A DNA stretch of 64,000 bases from positions 3,090,079-3,154,078 of the forward strand of contig RPFO01000312.1 of assembly GCA_009746045.1 (NCBI GenBank), read 5' to 3'. The position numbers and the translations under genes were made by a program. The notes below the pieces were generated by a model. The model made no database searches and was not told the origin of the DNA. It saw only the letters and a program-made list of their open reading frames with translations. Origin of the DNA: Mesostigma viride (Eukaryota > Streptophyta > Mesostigmatophyceae > Mesostigmatales > Mesostigmataceae). How positions within the stretch are numbered: the first letter of the stretch is position 1; each line of letters starts with the position of its first letter. Below, piece after piece: positions 1 through 12,600 of the stretch.

Positions 1-1450
1 CCGCCTTTGACCTAACCAGCATGTAGCAAGACCCGAAGGACAAAGCAGACAGGGTCATGTGCACAGCAATGGCCGTTTTCCCGTACTTGGATATCAGGTC
101 TTTCAGCCGTTGTCCCTGACTCATTTATAACTCAATTTTTATAACAGTCTTCCCTACGACAGTCTTCCCGACAGGCGTCTCAGTATGACAAACTACTCGA
201 TAACACCTCCGCACATGCCGAGCCCAGATTGGAAGGCAGCCACCCAACGTCCAAGCTTCCCCACAGCCATATGCATGTTTAACATTCTTCCATGGCGATG
301 GGTTCTAGGTCAAATGAACGCCGCGTAAAGACCCCACAACTGAGCACGAGCCGAACGCTGCGGGGAAGACAGGAATCAAGGACAAGTTAAACGTAATCAC
401 CTGGTGATCACCATGGTTATCTTCCGCAATAATTTGCCCAGGGCCTTCCGAGTTAGGATGCCTCATGATTGTGTACTCAACTCGCGGGTTGGGTTCGCGT
501 GCGGTGTGACGAGAGCTGGTAATTGGTATGCCCCAGCTTTATGGGGTAAATCCTGGGTAAATCCTGGGTAAATACATGTATACCTGAGCCAGTGAGCCTG
601 ACATACGCGTGTACGGCATTGGGGACAGTGCCTTACGCCGTCGTTCATGCCAGATCGACCCAATACACAGCAAAAAAGAAAGTAATCACACCAGATCCAT
701 GGTGTGCCAGATCACACATGAATCACAGCAAAAAAAAAAATCACAGCCACGCGTGCTTATGGTGGGATCTCTCCGGCACACCACGGTATCAAGGAGACAA
801 CCAGCGCAGGCCAGAAATCGGGAGAATCCGGACCATGGTAGCTCGAGCCTGCCGTTATCTTTTCCGCGTTTTCGAGTCGTTCAGGATGATGAATATGAAT
901 GGAGATAGAAATGTGTAGCCTTGTGAAATTATGGCTGACTTACATGTAGAGCGACTAGATGACCTAGACGGTGGGGCCGGAAACAGCTTGCTTGATCAGG
1001 GCGTGTGTTTCGAGCCTAACTGGCCGGGAGTGTCTAGTGGTGAGCACCATTGCTGCGATCGCTCTCCCACCATTTACGATGAATACCCGCAAATGGAAAA
1101 CCACTGAAAAGGTCTAGCTAGTCAGTCATTACGTTAGCCGACGGTATGTAAAATACCACGGTAGTTATACCTACATGGTGTACCTACGGTGTACTAGTTT
1201 ACTACTGAGTACTGGCGGCCGGCAAGAAACAGGCGGAATCAATAAGCGAAATCTATTGGCGTTTTCAGCTTTCAACGGCGTGTTCCCTTCATCTTATTAC
1301 CGACTGCCGACTGCCGACTGCCAAGGAATGGCGGCCACGACCAGGCGGTGTTGTGCGCTATAACAATGGAGGTCCGCGAAGGCACAAAAAAGCCCAGGGT
1401 GGACTTAAAGCAGAGATGATACGCCCAATTCCAGTTTTGTCCATGCCTCC
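1..1450. other. Unassigned sequence, no gene seen
   Basis: I see no reading frame with coding character, no recognisable domain and no RNA gene here. A short direct triplication of a GGGTAAATCCT-like 11-mer lies near 545-572. It may be spacer or old transposon debris. Confidence 0.4.
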
Positions 1451-1545
1451 TGTGTCCTCATAAATGCCATCTGCTCTGCCCGCCCCGCCGGTGCGGTCTG
1501 TATTGACGCCTGCAAGTTCCTTTCGGCCAACTCAAGATCTTTCTC

Positions 1546-2057
1546 CCGGTGCCAAAAGGCTTGGCGGCAGACCTCTCAAAAGCAGCAGCAAGCGGCACAT
1601 CCCATTTCGGGGATTTGTCACGAACAAACCTGCCATGGTCGCGACTTGAAAAGAACCATTCGTCACGAGACGACCAGAAAGCATTCCGGGAGGAGGGCGG
1701 CCTGAGAGCCACCCCAGAGTTCAGGAAAGGTTTTGAACAGCTAGAAAGTGGCAAGGCCAAGGACGACAGAATGAGGTATTACATGAGCGACCTGGGGAAG
1801 GAGAGGGCAGAGGGCCATTGTAGCTCGGATCTTAACCGACCATCAGCATCGTGGATAGTCCCGTGTCGAGCGGCTTCCTTGCAGACCGCAACGGAAAGAC
1901 CGAGCTGGCAGAGTTGGGCAAGAAAGGCTGCACTTCTGCTGAGAATAGCAGCATGATTTCCGACACGCTGGAGCTGGGCGCCAAACGATACGAAAGCTCG
2001 TACCTGTTCTTTCCGCTGCTGATATCGCCTTCAGCAGTGGTGGCTGATAAGAAATAA
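1546..2057 (+). pseudogene. Coding-like fragment, unknown, frame-broken
   Basis: Two overlapping plus-strand frames read like diverged protein. The first (about 1549-1860) is charged, with text such as GFEQLESGKAKDDRMRYYM; the second (1851-2057) continues from near where the first loses protein character and ends at a stop at 2055-2057. A single frameshift around 1850 would join them. I do not recognise a family. It lies next to LINE remains, so a decayed transposon ORF is as likely as a host exon pair. Confidence 0.2.
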
Positions 2058-2319
2058 CACGCTCCAGAAGCCGTGATGTCCATCAAGCTATGACATACGT
2101 TTAGGGAAGGTCATTTTTGGAAGGCTGGGTGGGCCAAGATCAACTGGGGTAAAGTCGGCAACCATGTACATTATATATTGCATTATCTGCACCATCTGTG
2201 ACACCGTTAGCCCCCTAGATATGAATGCCGGGGTTTAAAACATATAACGATGAGAAGCAACAACGCAACAGGGTCTTGCTGTAGCCTGCCCCACCATCTG
2301 ATGGCCCTTTGGAGTTTAG

Positions 2320-4770
2320 ATCTCATATTTATGGCCTAAGCAAGAAAGTACTTGCGTGTCATGCGCATGAACATGCCACGGAGAACTATGCTTATCTCAT
2401 TAGAAAAATAATTACACGAAAGTTACAAATATCGTCTGCATCATGCCCCGACCGTATAGAGTTACTAGATTGGGATATAATCCTCATCTGAGCTGTCCTC
2501 TACTGTAATGGGAGACGACGTGGTAGTGTAGCAACTATCCTCAGGGGCAGTAACCTCCACCTGCGGACTTCTAGCCTGGCTAGCAATGGGCCGCGGGGCC
2601 CGTGGGGACAAAAAAGGAGGATGCCCCTTAGGAAGTCGCAGACGGCAGCCCATTTCTCCTTGCTTGTCTATCATGCGGGCGCGGAGTACAGACAACAGTC
2701 CCAGACTGAGCCCTGCATCCTCAAGCAGTTGTGTCATGTAGGACCGGGTCGCGCCGCGTCGGTGCGGGGCACGCGCAAGTTTGCCAGTGGGTTGCGACGG
2801 GGCAAGGGGACCCGGCCCTGCCATAGGAGGAGGTGTCTACCTGGTTGGCCCGAGTCCTAAGCCCGCCGGCAGGGAACTTCGTAGAATCTGCGGTGGCAAA
2901 CGCCCTGTCCCGAGGAAACGCTCAAGCTCAGGCATCTTATAACCACCTCCGGTGAAATATTGTCCACTAGCTCCCATGGCAGAATCGATCGTTGCGGAGG
3001 GTGCGCCGGAGATGGCAGCTGGCAGTCCCGAGGGGTCCACTCGTCAAGGGGGCCGTCCACCAGGGGGCCCGAGAGCTAGCGGTGGGACGTAAGGCGTGGC
3101 CAAGTATTTAGTCCGTTTCGCGGGTGGGCGCCTGCGGGGGCTCAATATTATAGGTCCGCCGCGGCTAGCCGCACAGGGCGTGCAGCGGCATGCACCGGCC
3201 AGCGGGGTCAAGCGGGGGGGGCGGTCCAGGAGCCCCCGATAGTTTGGCCTGGGAGCTGAACCAAAGCTCAAGGCGTTCACTGGTGGTGCCTGGGATGTCA
3301 GCCCTTTGCGTTTCGGCCCGTCGTCAACCGGTGAGACGGTCGAGAGACCGCCATGCCGCCTTGTGCTGGTTGCATGGCGGCCGTATTTTTGGCGATTGAT
3401 CACTGCGGCAAGTGTCTCCATGGCACCTCCTCCGTGTGTGGCGGCGCAGTATATATGGACTTGAGTAAGCCGCTCATCATGGTATACGTACGGGTACAGG
3501 TCCTTCCCGTGGCGGCGGGCCTGTGCTAGCGCCAGCCGGGCGGCGACCATGCACCCGGGCATCGCGCACTGGTGGTATAGCGGGCTGGGCGAGCGCGGGG
3601 TTGCTCAGGGAGCAACTGCCAGAGCCAAGATCGATCCACTGATCGCATGAACATGCACTGAGTTCGTATATAGGGTGGAGTGAGAATCATCCAGGCCACG
3701 CTTGGCATCCAAGTTTGACATCAAAGGTTGCAGTGCAGCCGCGATCAAGGCGCCGGGACCTGATTGCGTCGCGGCGAGCTTCTCCTCTGAGTCCTCGATC
3801 TGACCGGCCACTTCTCCTGGCGCCCGCGGTCGGCGGAGCCCGGGGCGTAGGCACTGGGTCCAATCAGGGCGTGGGCGTGGGCGGCGGGGCTCGGGGGCCT
3901 GAAGACGCACTAGACGCATGGTTGCGGTGTCAGCAGTGACCATATGCGGTAATCCTATGCGACACTTGGGGTGGTGACTCTGCGGACGGGCATGCATCGA
4001 TGACGGAAGAAAGCCAGCACAAGTATGTAGTCCAAGCAAACACACCGCCGGCCGGGCGGAGTACCGAGCCAGCCACCCTGCGCGCGGGGCCCACCATTTA
4101 AGGTCTGACTAGCTAGCGCATCAGGCCGGCGGCTTAGCAAACACTAGCGTAATAATTGGCAGCTGTCAAGTCGATCACCGGCCCTCAGTGTCAGAGTAGT
4201 CACGCTTGAGCAAGGAGGGGGGGGGGGGGGGGAGGGGGGGGGCGGGGGGGGGGCGGAATTAAAGTGCACGTACGTACTGAAGGAACCGATTAGAGCAAAG
4301 TTTGTGGTCCACGTCTCCACGAGCGAGTTGGGTGGCAGAGGTGGGGGAGCACAACAAGCCCCCCCCCCCTTGAACCGGCGCATGCGCCGGGCCATGCACA
4401 GCAGTTGCCACTGTAGTGCAAGGGTGACACGCTGAGGGCGGGGCCCTCAAAGGAGCGCCGGTGCTCTTGAACCCCGAGCACGTCAATGCCATATAGCTAC
4501 TAGGCGGCAGAAGTGGACAAGCTCGTTGCATGGCCCGAGGGGGGCCATGATTCCCCGGGCAGGGTGCGGACGTACATTGTAGGTAGCGATGCGCAGCGAG
4601 CACTTGGTGCCGGCGCTCATGACGTACCCAGCAATCATAGGGGCGCCGCCGGGGACCCGGCCGCGGTAAATTGGCAGGGGGTTGGGGAGAGGCTGGCGAG
4701 CCGGTGTGTGCGTGTATGGCCTATAAGATATGAGTTTCTTTTCTTTTCTTTTTGGTGGCAAGAAGCTCAC
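2320..4770 (-). mobile_element. L1-like LINE ORF2 remnant, RT deleted
   Basis: Read on the minus strand, a degenerate ORF2 starts with an APE-type endonuclease: SLRIATYNVR near 4.6 kb, then LGVQEHRR near 4.47 kb in another frame, then CLDYILV near 4.04 kb and a basic PRRPRPRPDW stretch near 3.87 kb. A linker follows (3.56-3.04 kb, with DLYPYVYHDERL). No RT motif is present; the sequence jumps to the ORF2 C-terminus and 3' UTR (2.87-2.32 kb), which match the plus-strand copy at 8.10-8.67 kb over several hundred bases. Several frameshifts and a G-run (4214-4256) break it. It is a dead, internally deleted copy. Confidence 0.75.
4214..4256. repeat. G-rich homopolymer tract
   Basis: Almost uninterrupted G run within the LINE endonuclease remnant. 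It disrupts the reading frame. Confidence 0.9.
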
Positions 4771-5334
4771 CCCTCGAGTTCCCCCACGATGTGGCAGCAG
4801 ATCTGCGGCTCTTCTCTACAAAATGATGGCGTTTACCCAACAAATGGGCGGCCCATGCACGTTGCTGATTCCAGGTTCGCCAGCCATGAGGTTTACCCTA
4901 CTGTGCATAGTCTCTAGACCTTCTTCGCCACGTGTAATTCTTCAGGCAGACGTCAGATCACTCTGAACTAACGCTCCGCCGCCTGATGCAGCCGACCTGC
5001 CGCCTATCATGGTTCGTCTGGGCGCTGTTTATTGGGGACTGGCGGACGGCAGGGTGGCAAGCCCGGCCGCGCCGGCTAGGCTATAAGCACTGATGAGTTA
5101 GGTTCCGGACGGGGCCATCCCCATGACCCCTCGTGAATTGCAGCTAGTAACACGTACAATAATTTACAATCATGGCTCAGGCGCACTCTTTCAGTCTGGG
5201 AAATGCTAGGGCTTCTTTCTAATTATGCATGGTGGGCAATTGGATTGCATGTAGCTCCTCGATCCTCTTCACGCAGATTTCTAATGAGATATCCTTGAGC
5301 GTTGTGAACACAGACAAAAGCTGATATATACATT

Positions 5335-7154
5335 AATTAATTAATTAATTAGGAACATAACTCCGTTGGGAGTATATGTAGCACATAGCCCTGAGAAGGG
5401 GCATATGAGCCTATAATACATTCTAAGCTACTTCCTGCAAGGGTGGGAATGTAAACAACACTTGCTCTAGGTGCACGGCAGGGCACCCGCACCCTCATGG
5501 TCTATCACGCTATGCCCGGGTAAGGGGGGAGCATGCCTGTGAGGGGGAAGATCATCATGGCTATACAAGAGCTATGGCATGGCTTCTCAGCAGGGAGTGA
5601 CTCCCTGCATGGGCACAACATTACTAAATAAGGCTAGGCATCGTCTGGAGGGTGGCTCATCATAGGCACACATGTACATGACTAAAAAGGCTAGGCCTAA
5701 GCTGGTATAGTGCCTGTAGTAGGCGGGCATGTACAAGGCCACTGTCTAACTATTCTACACTACTGCTGTATTCCCCTAGGCTGGGGCTGGAGTTGCTGGG
5801 GCCGCGGTGGTCGAGGGGGTCGCTTGCCAGGGCTTGTGGCCGACGTAGATGGCCGCCCCCTTCCAGTACACCGGCTGGCCCGCCTTGGTCTGCCGGAGCT
5901 GGATGTAGGTCGGCCATAGCTCCCGTCGCCGTTGTTGCTGTGCCAGGGTCAAGTCGTCGTCCACGGTGAAGGGAGTATTCGCGAGCCGCTTGCGGCGTCT
6001 GAGAAACGAAATCTTGTCCGCTGGGCTATCAAAGATGAGAAGAAGCGGAGGCGCCCCTGCCTTACCCCGCGCGCGGGGGAGGCGGTGGGCGGTCAGCTTG
6101 ATCTCACCAAGAAGGCCCATGCGTGCAAGGATTTTGCTCTCAAACGCACGTGCAAGCTTCTCGGAATTCTCACCTTCTTCCATGTCCAAGTTCTTGAGTA
6201 TGGCGTTGAGGCTGCGCTTGGCGAGCTCGGCCTCCTCGCGGAGGTCAAGCGTCTGCCGCTGGAGCTGGGCTGCGACGGCGGAGGTGGTGGAGGTGGTATG
6301 TTGCTTAAGCATGTCCGCCCAGGTCGTGATGGGAGGGCATCGCCGGCCGGGCCAGCCGAGGCTGGCTTGGCGGCAATGTCCTTCACTGCCTGGGCGGTGA
6401 GGCCTGCTGTGTTCTGCAAGACCTCGATAGCGATTGCATTATCCTTGAGGCGCTGGTCGATGTCGCGGAGCTGGGCGGTGATGGAGTCGGAGGAGGGGAT
6501 GGCGGCGGTGGAGGAGGCGAGGAGGGCGGAGGTGGCGGTGGAAATGGTGGAGAGGAGGGGGAGCTCGGCAGCCAACGTGCTGCCCATGGCCGCCACATCT
6601 GCAGCGATGGGGGCCACGTGCTGCTCGAGGGCCTCCTTGAGGAGTGAGCGGATGGAGGCTTCGGTTAGGGTGGTGGTGAGGGGCTTTGGGGGCCAAAGCT
6701 CCTCGATGGAGCGTCCAAGGAGGGAAAAGAGGGCGAATTGCTGAATGTGGGGGCGGCGGGCGTTGGGGACGGCCCTGTCGAAATCGCGCCTGTGGAGGGA
6801 GGCATCGACAAGGCGACCTTGGTGGGAAAGCTGCCTGCATAGTTCTATAAGAGAGGCACGCGTCCCGAAAAACACGTAGCCCAGGATGCGTTCGGGTGTG
6901 AGCTTGTCAAAAAAGCCGGGCTGGCTGGCGTCAAAGTCGTACTCGTCCAGCAGCCCATCAGGGCGACTGCGCTTGGGTTCGGGCGACGCTGCTGGCGAAG
7001 CGGGCGCAGCAGGGGGCTGGACGATCACTAGAGCTTGGCTAGTGGCGCCGCTGCCTTCTGGGCCGGTGGGCAAAGCGGCAGCCGGAGCTGCAGGCGTATT
7101 TTCATTGCCGAGCGCAGCCGCCAGGCTGCGTTGCGTCGATGGGCGTTTGCTCAT
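5335..7154 (-). mobile_element. L1-like LINE ORF1 element with 3' UTR and TAAT tail
   Basis: A minus-strand ORF1 plus 3' UTR. The UTR segment around 5350-5420 recurs at 37.56 kb and, inverted, at 42.85-42.93 kb, each time next to an AATT/TAAT-type microsatellite. That is the usual structure of a LINE 3' end with a simple-repeat tail. The ORF1 reading frame is described separately. The unit may be an ORF1-only derivative: the ORF2 remnant further down at 4.77 kb has its own, different 3' UTR. Confidence 0.6.
5776..7154 (-). pseudogene. LINE ORF1 protein (L1 ORF1p-like), one frameshift
   Basis: ORF1p of L1-type retrotransposons is an RNA-binding chaperone that packages the element's RNA. The frame opens at 7154 with MSKRPSTQRSLAAALG, has a Pro/Ala-rich N-terminus, then a helical segment with heptad spacing. 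Near 6340 the frame shifts by one and continues as a coiled coil (LREEAELAKRSLNAILKNLD). It then enters an ORF1p-type C-terminal domain: HRLPRARGKAG, then TPFTVDDDLTLAQQQRRREL, then QPVYWKGAAIYVG. The order matches the RRM/C-terminal fold of L1 ORF1p. About 455 residues if the shift is repaired. The single break suggests a fairly recent insertion. Confidence 0.75.
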
Positions 7155-7364
7155 CGTATATTGCGTAATAGCTTTGGGAAATTATATCAGCATGTGCGTC
7201 GTAGAAAGACGCATCGATTGTGATATTCACGGCTAAATTTGGTGCTCAAACGTGAAAGTTATGAGCGCCGCCGTCAGCCATGGCTATCTCGTGGCTCGTG
7301 GCTGTTCCTGCTCAAGACAAAAGATATATACATGTAGGTACAACATTATTACATAAATAATTCA

Positions 7365-8665
7365 TCAGCCCGCTTTGCCCGGGCCGTGGAGGGGCGCCCG
7401 CCGGGGATCGAGATCACGGAGTATTCTACCCCAGCTATATGGCGGGGTTGACTTACCCAGTCACCCTACCGACTCAGCGATCTGATGTATGCTGATGACA
7501 CGACGCTCGTGGAGACCCGGGACCCCGGAGTCCGCCTAACTCTGGCTAGATAGCTTGTCACTGGAAGCGTGGGCGGTGCCAGGGGCTTATGATCAGCAAG
7601 AAAACGGAGGTAATCGGGCCATCGGCTTCCCCGCTAAGACCACCCCACCCACCCAGGCTCCTCCTGCTGGACGGCAGCCCGGCCGTACCCCCTGCGACTC
7701 GCTTCAAGCTCCTTGGCAGCTGGCTCGGACCCTCCAGGGCCGACGACATCAAGCCCCGGCGCATTGGCCAGGCCTGGGCGGCCCTCCGCCGCCTGGACGG
7801 GTTCTGGACATGTCGCTGCCTGAGCGAGCGGCACAAGCGCATTCTGTTCAAGGCCCTTGTCCTCAGCATCCTCCTCTACGGCTGCGAGGGGTGGACCCTG
7901 GACCAGGCGCTGAGCAAGCAGCTTGACGGCAATGTCACTCAAGTGCTCCGTCACATCCTCGGCGACCGCTACCATGAGCGCCGCACCCGAGCCAAGCTCT
8001 ACTGCGAAGTGCGATCGAGCTCCCTCTTGCCACCCATACTATCCAACACCGCCGCCTCCTCTTTGCCGGCCATCTTGCCCGCACAGAGCAGGTGAGTACC
8101 GATGTGGGCCCTGCCGGCGGGCTTAATTAGGACTGGCCAACCAGGTAGACACCTCCTCTTATGGCAGGGTCCCCATGTCCCGTCACAACCCACTGGCAAA
8201 CTTGCGCACGCGCCCCGCACCGACGCGGCGCGCGACCCGGACCTATGCGACACAACTGCTTGAGGATGCAGGGCTTCTGGGATTATCGATCTGCACTCTG
8301 CGCCCGCATGATAGACAAGGAGAAATGGGCTGCCGTCTGCGATAAGCACCTTCCTGCGGGGCATCATCCTGTTTTCTCCCCACGGGCCGGCTCGGCCCGC
8401 GGCGCCCATTGCTAGCCAGGGTAGATCTGCAGGTGGATGTTATTGTGCTGGAGGATAGCCGCTACACTACCGCCTTGTCTGCCATTACACTGTAGTGGAC
8501 AGCTCAGATGCGGATTATATCCCCCTCAAATGACTAAATGGTTGGGGCATGATGCAGACGATATTTGTAACTTTATGTGTGTGATTATTTTCTAATGAGA
8601 TTAACTAGCGCAGTACTCCGTGGCATGCCCATGGGCATGACACGCAAGTACTTACTAAATGATTC
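7365..8665 (+). mobile_element. 5'-truncated L1-like LINE (RT motif C to 3' end)
   Basis: The plus strand begins inside the reverse transcriptase: RFARAVEGRPPGIEI near 7.37 kb, then the catalytic box as LMYADDTTLVE near 7.49 kb. A frameshift leads into the thumb/C-terminal part (7589-8095), with FKLLGSWL and FKALVLSILLYGCEGWTL, typical of L1-clade ORF2. The ORF2 C-terminus and 3' UTR (8.10-8.67 kb) match the minus copy at 2.87-2.32 kb. The 5' half (ORF1, endonuclease) is absent, as expected for a truncated insertion. Confidence 0.8.
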
Positions 8666-8820
8666 ATCAAATAACAGGCCGACTGCATCATGTGAACAAA
8701 GTCCTCAACGAAATGGGTAAGGAACGGAGTCGAATGGGAGACTATCTAGCTTCTAGTCGCAGCTTTGCAGGTTCCACGGCCCAAGTCGCTATGTTTAAAG
8801 CCACATGTACCACATATGTA

Positions 8821-9047
8821 CAGTCATTCACGCCTTAAGTTGGGTTCGGGGTTCTTGAGGGGTCAACCCAACTTAAGGCGTGAACCCAACTTAAGGCGTG
8901 TGTGACTCTACTAGATTGTACTCATTTGCACTAAAGACACTAAAACATACTATTCGGAACTACTTTGAACTTAGAATGCCAAAATCCTATGCGACCTAAC
9001 TTAGGGCGTGAGGCACAACTTAAGCCAACCCAAAGTGTGAATGACTG
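8821..9047. mobile_element. Tc1/mariner-type MITE, about 227 bp
   Basis: The two ends are inverted copies: the left end begins CAGTCATTCACGCCTTAAGT and the right end is the complement of CAGTCATTCACACTTTGGGT. Both ends are flanked by TA (8819-8820 and 9048-9049), the target duplication of Tc1/mariner elements, and the CAGT...ACTG termini fit that superfamily. The interior has further copies of the end sequence (AACTTAAGGCGTG) and no coding capacity. It sits about 200 bp beyond the stop codon of the WD40 gene, so it may lie in its 3' UTR. Confidence 0.75.
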
Positions 9048-9251
9048 TACATGTATTGCCTCATCATCCCCAGAGGTTAGAAAAACTAGTTTAGGGAACT
9101 ATGTAGTAGAACATGAATGGGGATGAACGACAGTCCCCTCTAAACAGAAGCAGAAAGTGGAACAGGTGAAGGAGCAACGGAAGTCCTGAAGGAACCTAGA
9201 GCAGTATCACACCTGACCACAGCCGTCTGTCTGCGCTCTGTTATTATGTAC

Positions 9252-9647
9252 CTATGAGCTTCCCAGAGCGTGGAGCGCGCTAGCCCAAGCAGCGGAAGCA
9301 TCCAAGCGACAGATCAGCACCCGGAGGTCAAAAGCTGTGACGCCAGCAAGAAACATTTCCTTCTTGCTGGCCGCAGTCACATCGTATTGCCCCTCGCCTA
9401 CCCCTTCCGGCTTGACAGAGGAAGGCAGACCTCCAGATAGCAGTGTCTTGTAACTCCCGCTGCCTTGCTGAGGGACAGCAAGAGCTAGCTCTAGGAATTC
9501 GGTAGCTCCTAGGTCGCCTACTTGGCCGAAAGGGAATTGAAGTTTAATTGCTGCATCTGGCACCTTGGGGATGCCATAGGTTCCCCAGGCTGCGCCCATG
9601 TCGATGTCCCGGACCAATTGTGCTGTCGCCAGTGAGAACACGCCCAG
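9252..9647 (-). CDS. WD40 gene exon 15 (last), stop TAG
   Basis: 396 nt. LGVFSLATAQLVRDIDMG, then PDAAIKLQFPFGQVGDLG, ending WASALHALGSS and TAG at 9254-9252. Acceptor GCTGCGCAG. No clear polyadenylation signal was seen between the stop and the MITE at 9.05 kb. Confidence 0.7.
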   Translation of the reverse strand: MGVFSLATAQLVRDIDMGAAWGTYGIPKVPDAAIKLQFPFGQVGDLGATEFLELALAVPQQGSGSYKTLLSGGLPSSVKPEGVGEGQYDVTAASKKEMFLAGVTAFDLRVLICRLDASAAWASALHALGSS

Positions 9648-12600
9648 CTGCGCAGCAACCATGAATCGATGGCGGTATGGCACAGGTGGCAGTCAAGGCA
9701 TGGAAACCAAGCAGGCAAATGAACAATGACAGGCATGTAGAATGGACGACAAACGTTTGGAACAGGGTTGGCACAGATGACCAAGGCACAGAAACCAAGC
9801 AGGCATTCAAGCGCACTTGCGGCGAGCTCTGTGGCAGGGCGTGCACGGTAACTGACGACTCAACAAAACTGAATGTACAGTGGGCGCATGCAGGAAGGAA
9901 AGCCACGATAGACAAGCCGCCAAACCTGCTACTTGCCAGCCACAATGGCCCTCCTAGTTATTTATGGATCAATCATAATGACAATAATATGAATGGACCA
10001 GATCCATCATGTTATGGACCTCCTAGTTATCAGCATTCGTTTTACAAGAGTTCTTTCAAGTGTACTACAAATGGGACTTAACCATGGTTCACGACCTTGA
10101 ACATAGGCAAGCTTCTACGAACCTCAGAATAGGTCAGTTACACGCAACCTCATCGGATGCCAGCCCTTTTGGGGGGTCACATTGCGAAGCCATAGTGTGC
10201 TCTACTATCAAGGTTGGAAACTAGATAGGCTAAGAGAAAGGATGGGGATCCCACTCACATTTGCTGGGCCGATGGGCACGATGACATAGTCCGTCCCGAG
10301 CGGCGTGATGGACGGCGTGACCACGAGCGGGGCCCTCCTTCCCTGCGCGATGACACCCTGGAGCGCCACGTCTGATATGTCCAGGCGGGCGCCCGAGAGC
10401 CGTAGCGTGTGGCAGTTGAGCACAAACAGAGACACGTGGCCCAGAGGCGGCGGTGCTGGTTGCTGCGGCGTGAGGATGGCTGACACAGGCTGGACAGGTG
10501 GCACGTTTACGTTTGCTGACACGGGGGGGCCTTTCTTGGATTGCACCTCCTGGGGCGGAGGAGGGAATGTGCTGGAGGAGGGTTGATCGGTGCTAGCAGC
10601 GCTGTGTACCATGAGCACCTGTCCATTATGATTTGGGAGTGTGACCCCAAACCGCCACAGAAAGCAACAAGCAACATGAATATAGTGAGTACAAGGCATT
10701 AAGGCCCTAGCGATGTATTCAAGAGGCAAAGTAAGAGAGCAAGGCAAAGAAGCAAGCGGAAAAGAAGAATCAGAGAATACAAGAGTGGGCACACGAGCGT
10801 CGAAGCAAACTGCACAGAACGTTTTTCCAGTACACTTTGGACGTAAGGGGCACTTTAAGGGTGCATTCTGCGAGATGTTGGGTGTGTCAACCTTACATAC
10901 ATGTCCCCTAACAGCGGCATATTTACTGATTGCTACTAATGCTATTCCATCCAAGAACACCACGCGCCCAGAACTGTAGCCTAAGTGGGCCGATCGACAC
11001 GCTCTATAGATACAATCGCAATACTAGTAGTATAAAATGGCAGTGTACTGTTCTTTCAGGATTTGGTAGTGATTGTCTACAGAATACTCTTATCCGTCAC
11101 GCAGAAAGAGCTGCCCTGCCTGCTCCAGGACATTTTGACCAAGTTAGATCAACTGCAAGCACACCAGGCCATAGCACACACGGACGCCGCGCAAAAACCT
11201 CTTCACATGCTGACTAGGTGACGCATGCTTTGCAATGTTGTACGACAAAGCCATAGTATAAGTATAGTAGTGTACGACAAAGCTATAGAATAAGTATAGT
11301 AGTGTACGACAAAGCTATAGTATAAGTATAGTAGTGTACGACAAAGCTATAGTATAAGTATAGTAGTGTCCGACAAAGCTATAGTATAAGTATAGTAGTG
11401 TACGACAAAGCTATAGTATAAGTATAGTAGTGTGCGACAAAGCTATAGTATAAGTATAGTAGTGTATGACAAAGCTATAGTATAAGTATAGTAGTGTACG
11501 ACAAAGCTATAGTATAAGTATAGTAGTGTACGACAAAGCTATAGTATAAGTATAGTAGTGTACGACAAAGCTATAGTATAAGTATAGTAGTGTAGCCTGG
11601 ACGCTTCACCTACCAGCTCGCTGCCACTAGCCGTCAGTTTCGCGGCCAGCAGCCGGCCATGGGATCGAACGGCTTCCAAAAGCTCCCAGGCGCCCCCTGC
11701 TTCTGCAACCCCTGTTTCCTGGGGCAGTGCAGGCTGGGCCGCGCTCGCTGCCCCTTCAGCTTGCGCCAAGCTGGCTGCCTGCGCAGATGTCCCTGGGGTT
11801 GTGCAGGCGGCACGCAAGCCGAGGGAGCGTGGGCCGATATGTTAGCATGAGACCTATCACCCAGATCAATTTAGCTTATGGATCCATCATCAGAGTTGGT
11901 GCTTCTTTTTTTTTTTTGGGGGGGGGGGAGCGTAGTATTACCGCACATGCGACTAACACATAGCTGACGGCATATGGAGAAGGGAGTACTATAATGTACT
12001 GCCTTCTATACGTTGTGAAGACGGGATCCAACCAGCGCACAGGAGGCAGATGGTTGCGTTGCAAGCAGTAAAAAGAATCAAAAAAGGATCAGATGACACG
12101 AGAGGTCGTTGCACATTGTGAGCATTGCAGGTAGGGGATGAGAAGATTGAATGGTCAAAATAATGCTGGGAAGCCATTCTACAGCTTCGCAAGGCACCCC
12201 CCTGGGAGGTTGGATTGCGAAATTCAGGGGAGGGAAAATGCCTAGGATTGCGACTATGCAGGGGAGCAAGCAACCGCCTGTCTAGCACTGTAGCCACACG
12301 AACGGAGAATGTCGTTGAGGGAGAAAATGGATGAGATTGAGGCAGTGGGTGGGTGAAGGACAAGTTGGTGATGGGTGACGGACAAGTTGGTGAAGGACCG
12401 TTGGTGAATGAAAACTTGGTGAATGAAATGGAGTGAGAAAGTTCATGGCAGCGGTAGCCATGGTGGAGACACGTGTCACAGAGATATGGTTGAGGCAGCC
12501 TCAGACACGGGGATGTAACAGAATACATCTCTTTTTGCGCCTCTTTTTTTTGTTGAGCTAGTCTTGCAGGCTGGGAGTACTGGCACACATCATCGCAGTA

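Noticed and set aside
5932-6744. 270-codon plus-strand frame
   Set aside because: Antisense of LINE ORF1, which has the recognisable C-terminal domain.
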